DNA of 64,000 bases. Source: Chirona hameri (lineage: Eukaryota > Arthropoda > Thecostraca > Balanomorpha > Balanidae). Position numbers and translations under genes: made by a program. The stretch lies in assembly GCA_036785665.1 (NCBI GenBank), contig JAXIVJ010000995.1:97087-161086 (forward strand). Reading direction: 5' to 3'. Positions 61,298 to 64,000 of this stretch are shown here, piece after piece (within the stretch, counting starts at the first letter, position 1; every line of letters begins with the position of its first letter). The notes below the pieces were generated by a model, which was not told the origin of the DNA, ran no database searches, and saw nothing but the letters and a program-made list of their open reading frames with translations.

Positions 61298-61829
61298 TTC
61301 GTTAGCACGCCCGCAGTGTGCTGCATGCTAATACAGGTAACGATGTAATGCTCACTGTTCATAATCCGATAAATATTGAAGCGATTCGTAATTGCGGTGT
61401 ATGCTATTTGTATGCAGTTGGCCAGGCGCGTCATCATCAATTATCCGGGCAGCCCGGCCGACCGAGGCTCTCTGTTGAAAGCGAAAGTACTTCAGCTCAT
61501 GCCTGCCCATGCATCTTTTCCGCTGCTCAAGCTGAACCGGACAGTAGACACTCAACCAGCAGCATGGAAATATGTGCTAAAGATGCCAACGTGATGATAT
61601 TTAACCACTTTCGCACAGCGTTGTACGAGATGCGAGCGATGCCGGCTGATGTCTGGTAACTAGTTTCCTGTTGGGTACGGTCGTCCGAAGCCGGTGGGAA
61701 ATGATCGCCTGAACATATAACATTTACAGACACCGGTGAAACGCGTACAATAAAGGTTTCAAATGGCTTGCTGCACTGGCATAAGATGTCATATTGTGTA
61801 ACATTACATCTTTGTTCCCCAGCAGGTCG
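61298..61829. other. Non-coding or unrecognised sequence after the minisatellite
   Basis: No recognised gene. CAG|GTAACG at 61334-61342 resembles a splice donor shortly after the minisatellite. Open frames of 65-113 codons on both strands overlap one another, start without ATG in the longest case (61318-61659), and show no family features that I recognise. Confidence 0.45.
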
Positions 61830-62802
61830 CCTTGCATAGGCGTAGGAACAGGGGGGGGGGCGTGGGGGCCATGCCCCCCCCCCCCACACTTTTCAGGCTG
61901 GGGTGGGGGGCAGCAATGTTAACTGCCCCCCCCCCCCCACTCTGGAACGATTTCTCCTCCTTCGATTACTGATATTGGTTCGATATGAATGCTTTAAAGT
62001 TGCGAAAATAATGATGAATTCACAACCCCGTAATACCATAACCCATAAGCGTAAGAACCGTGGGCCAGGGAGGCCAAGGCCCCACTTTTTAGGCTTGGAA
62101 CCCAACACTTAACTGCTCCCTCCTTTTGAGCGATTTCCAATTTTTCAATCACTGCAATATTGGTTCGATATGAATGCCTTAAAGTTGGCAGAATAATGAT
62201 TCATTCACAACTTCACAAGCATAGGCGTAGGGACGGGGGAACCACATGGGCTCCCACTTTGAGGATGGAGGGGGGGGGGGGCAATAAAGATAACTGGCCC
62301 CTCACTTGTGAGGGATTTATCCCTCATCGATCACTGATATTGGTTTGAGATGAATGCCTTGAAGTTGGGAGAATAACTATTAATTCACGACCTCGCGTAG
62401 GGAAGTGGGCGGTACGCCAATTTACCATAGGGAAGTAGGGAAGTTCCATATGCCCCACTTCTTAGCCGGGGGGGGGGGGGGCAACAGTGATAACTGGCCC
62501 CTCGCTTTTCAGCGATTTTACCCTCTTCGATCACTGATATTGGTTCGAGATGAATTCCTTAAAGCTGGGAGAATGACAATGAATTCATAACCCGCAACGC
62601 CATAACCCGTATGCATATCTAAGAACCCGGGGGAGGTCAGGGTCACACGTTTTAGGTCGAGGGAGCCAACAATGTTGACTGCACCCCCACTTTTGAGCGA
62701 TTGCTCCATCTTCGATCGCTGATGTTGGTTCGGTATGGTTTGAGATGGGGGTCTTCGCCTTGGCCGCCCTGGTGAGGGGGTCATTTTGTCCCCCCCCCCC
62801 CC
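61830..62802. repeat. Degenerate tandem repeat of about 185 bp, five copies
   Basis: The phrase CTGATATTGGTTCGATATGA, or a close variant, recurs with its TGGTT at 61976, 62161, 62341, 62541 and 62726 (spacing 185, 180, 200 and 185 bp). Around it lie shared blocks: GAATGCCTTAAAGTTG, ATAATGATGAATTCACAAC, CATAACCCATAAGCGTA, and a purine/pyrimidine block rich in G or C runs followed by CAATGTTAACTGC. Copies differ by many substitutions and indels, so the array is old. G and C homopolymers sit at 61851-61860 (10 G), 61874-61885 (12 C), about 61926-61938 (C run) and 62790-62802 (13 C). It could be a fragment of a larger dispersed invertebrate repeat family. Confidence 0.8.
61905..61931. other. Perfect G/C hairpin in the 185-bp repeat
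   Basis: GGGGGGCAG (61905-61913) and CTGCCCCCC (61923-61931) form a perfect 9-bp inverted repeat around a 9-nt loop. The equivalent position in later copies keeps only a shorter match (GGGGC near 62280 with GGCCCC near 62296). Confidence 0.7.
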
Positions 62803-62905
62803 AGTTAATCCCTTGAGGTTTTTCGAGAATAGCGGGAAAACTGTGGGCGCCGCAAAGTTTGGCAAAGCTATTGGGGCATCAATTACCCACATTGTGTGAA
62901 AGTTT

Positions 62906-63760
62906 TGACCTCAGGTCTTCTCAGGTCAGGTCACCAGGTCACGTCAAGTGACCTTACCTCCAAAAATGTTTGTGGTCGTGCCAAAGCCACAGTTTTTGTT
63001 CGAGAGATTTGAAACTTGCAGGATTCATAAGGTCATAAGAACCTACAATTTGTTTATCTCGGAATTTGTGTATCAGTGACCTAAGGTCGGGTCAATTTCG
63101 TGATCTCCCCATTATGTCAATGGGAAAATATACAAATGCTTCCTATTCAGATAATATGCACTGCATCAGGCCAATTCTGTCAGAATCATGTTATTTTAGC
63201 TCATTCTTGATGACCAATGTGTAGTTGTTGCTGAGTGACCTCTGCAAGGTCAGCTAAAGTCATCTGAGGTCACCAGCTCTTTGTTGCAAATAACTATTGA
63301 TATAATACAGATAGAGACGTGCAAATGACACCACTGTGCTTGTCTCGTCGAGTCGCATCGCCCCATATACAAAATGACCTACCTGGGTCACCAAATGACC
63401 TTGATTGAGGTCAAATTTAAAAGTTGACCTAACCAGGTCACTATTCATATTTTTTGAAGTGCCTTGACGAGACAAACACGATGGTGTTACAATTACTGTC
63501 ATATGGTCAACTAAGAAAAAGTTATTAACTAACAACTTTTTGGAAAAATACCCTCGTGACCTTTGGTGACCTCTGGAGCCTCAAATATTGACCTGAGCTA
63601 AAATTTGAGGACACTTGGTCACTTAGATTTCATTTTTCATGAGCTTTTAATTGTTTTTTTCTCGTTTGTTTCTAGCTGTCATAGTTCCCGAGATATTTGG
63701 GGGTTATAGAGCAAAGTCCTGTACTTGGAAAATCTGATCTTCGATGACCTCTGGTGACCT
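62906..63760. repeat. AGGTCA/TGACCT-rich region 2
   Basis: Twenty exact AGGTCA or TGACCT hexamers fall in 855 bp by manual count (for example 62906, 62923, 62928, 62936, 62949, 63236, 63247, 63267, 63375, 63396, 63408, 63425, 63435, 63557, 63567, 63745, 63755). A random sequence of this length would have about 0.4. Two pairs are direct repeats with 4-bp spacing (63557-63572 and 63745-63760) and lie in two degenerate tandem copies about 188 bp apart. These copies also share a T-rich block ending in TTTCTAGC. This looks like a decayed repeat family with the hexamer as its core. Confidence 0.7.
63281..63535. repeat. Imperfect foldback of about 255 bp
   Basis: The left arm at 63326-63349 and the right arm at 63466-63489 are inverted partners with 20 of 24 bases matching, sharing TTGTCTCGTC against GACGAGACAA. 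The symmetry centre near 63407.5 also pairs TGACCT at 63375-63380 with AGGTCA at 63435-63440. It pairs TTGTT at 63281 with AACAA at 63531 as well, so the arms span roughly the whole interval. No clear target duplication is seen at the ends. Confidence 0.6.
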
Positions 63761-64000
63761 CAATATCGAACTGAGCCAAATCATACCCAGCCACTTCGAA
63801 TGTCATTGTCGAGAGCTTTCGAACGTTTTTTTCCGTGTCTTTCTAGCCCTTTTAGTTGTGTTATACGTGGGGGTCATTTATTCGGTGAGGTTGCGGCTGC
63901 CCCCCCCCCCCCCAGACTGTGTGATTTGAAGAGACGTCTGCTGATGTGTCTTTCCTAAGTGATGAGAGCTTCATTCAGAGAGCCACCAACACAATGGTGA
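63761..64000. other. Right end of window, no gene recognised
   Basis: A continuation of the degenerate repeat is followed by a 14-C run at 63900-63913 and about 87 bp of unremarkable sequence. Confidence 0.5.

Noticed and set aside
61151..61659. Open frames crossing the 61-bp minisatellite and the sequence after it
   Set aside because: The 61-bp period shifts frame every unit, frames on both strands overlap, and no protein family is recognisable.
62405..62892. Open frames in the 185-bp repeat region on both strands
   Set aside because: Low-complexity glycine- or proline-rich stretches come from G and C homopolymers in a degenerate repeat.

Overview
The window looks like nuclear DNA of an animal, probably a marine invertebrate, though the species cannot be named. 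Supporting this are a eukaryotic-type tRNA-Gly(GCC), a poly(A)-tailed retroposon with a target-site duplication, AT-rich non-coding flanks full of degenerate repeats, and no bacterial-style gene packing. I find no protein-coding gene that I can support.

Positions 1-56620 are one GC-rich (about 62% in the unit) satellite array that continues past the left edge. It is built from two interchangeable monomers, 39 bp and 34 bp, which differ by one 5-bp block; I estimate about 1,500 units from length alone. The units carry recurrent single-base variants. These variants return in the same order and reveal higher-order cycles starting near 294, 10615, 19667, 29381, 43978 and 51729. Four of the five complete cycles contain their own internal tandem duplication (shifts of 2534, 3149, 5725-6353 and 1454 bp). 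A block at about 4.0-7.6 kb recurs at 46.0-49.75 kb and shares private variants with it. At 21555-21816 the array is split by a 262-bp retroposed sequence ending in 14 A and flanked by a 10-bp target duplication. The last 4 kb of the array carries edge-specific monomer variants. Each monomer holds a short hairpin (8-9 bp stem, 7-nt loop) whose one imperfect pair would be G-U in plus-strand RNA and A-C in minus-strand RNA. The unit has no ATG on either strand but leaves five of six frames open, so it produces enormous spurious open frames, mainly on the minus strand.

Positions 56621-64000 are the right flank, mostly low-GC non-coding DNA. It contains an AGGTCA/TGACCT-rich foldback (58.18-58.40 kb), a tRNA-Gly-like gene with an 11-nt internal duplication (59640), and a promoter-like motif cluster (60218-60240). 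This cluster sits directly before a 17-unit, 61-bp minisatellite (60261-61297). Further right lie five degenerate copies of an approximately 185-bp repeat with poly-G/poly-C hairpins (61.83-62.80 kb) and a second AGGTCA-rich region with a roughly 255-bp foldback (62.9-63.8 kb).

Nothing here reads as a gene pathway. The interest lies in the organisation and evolution of the satellite, and in the clustering of several unrelated repeat families at its border.
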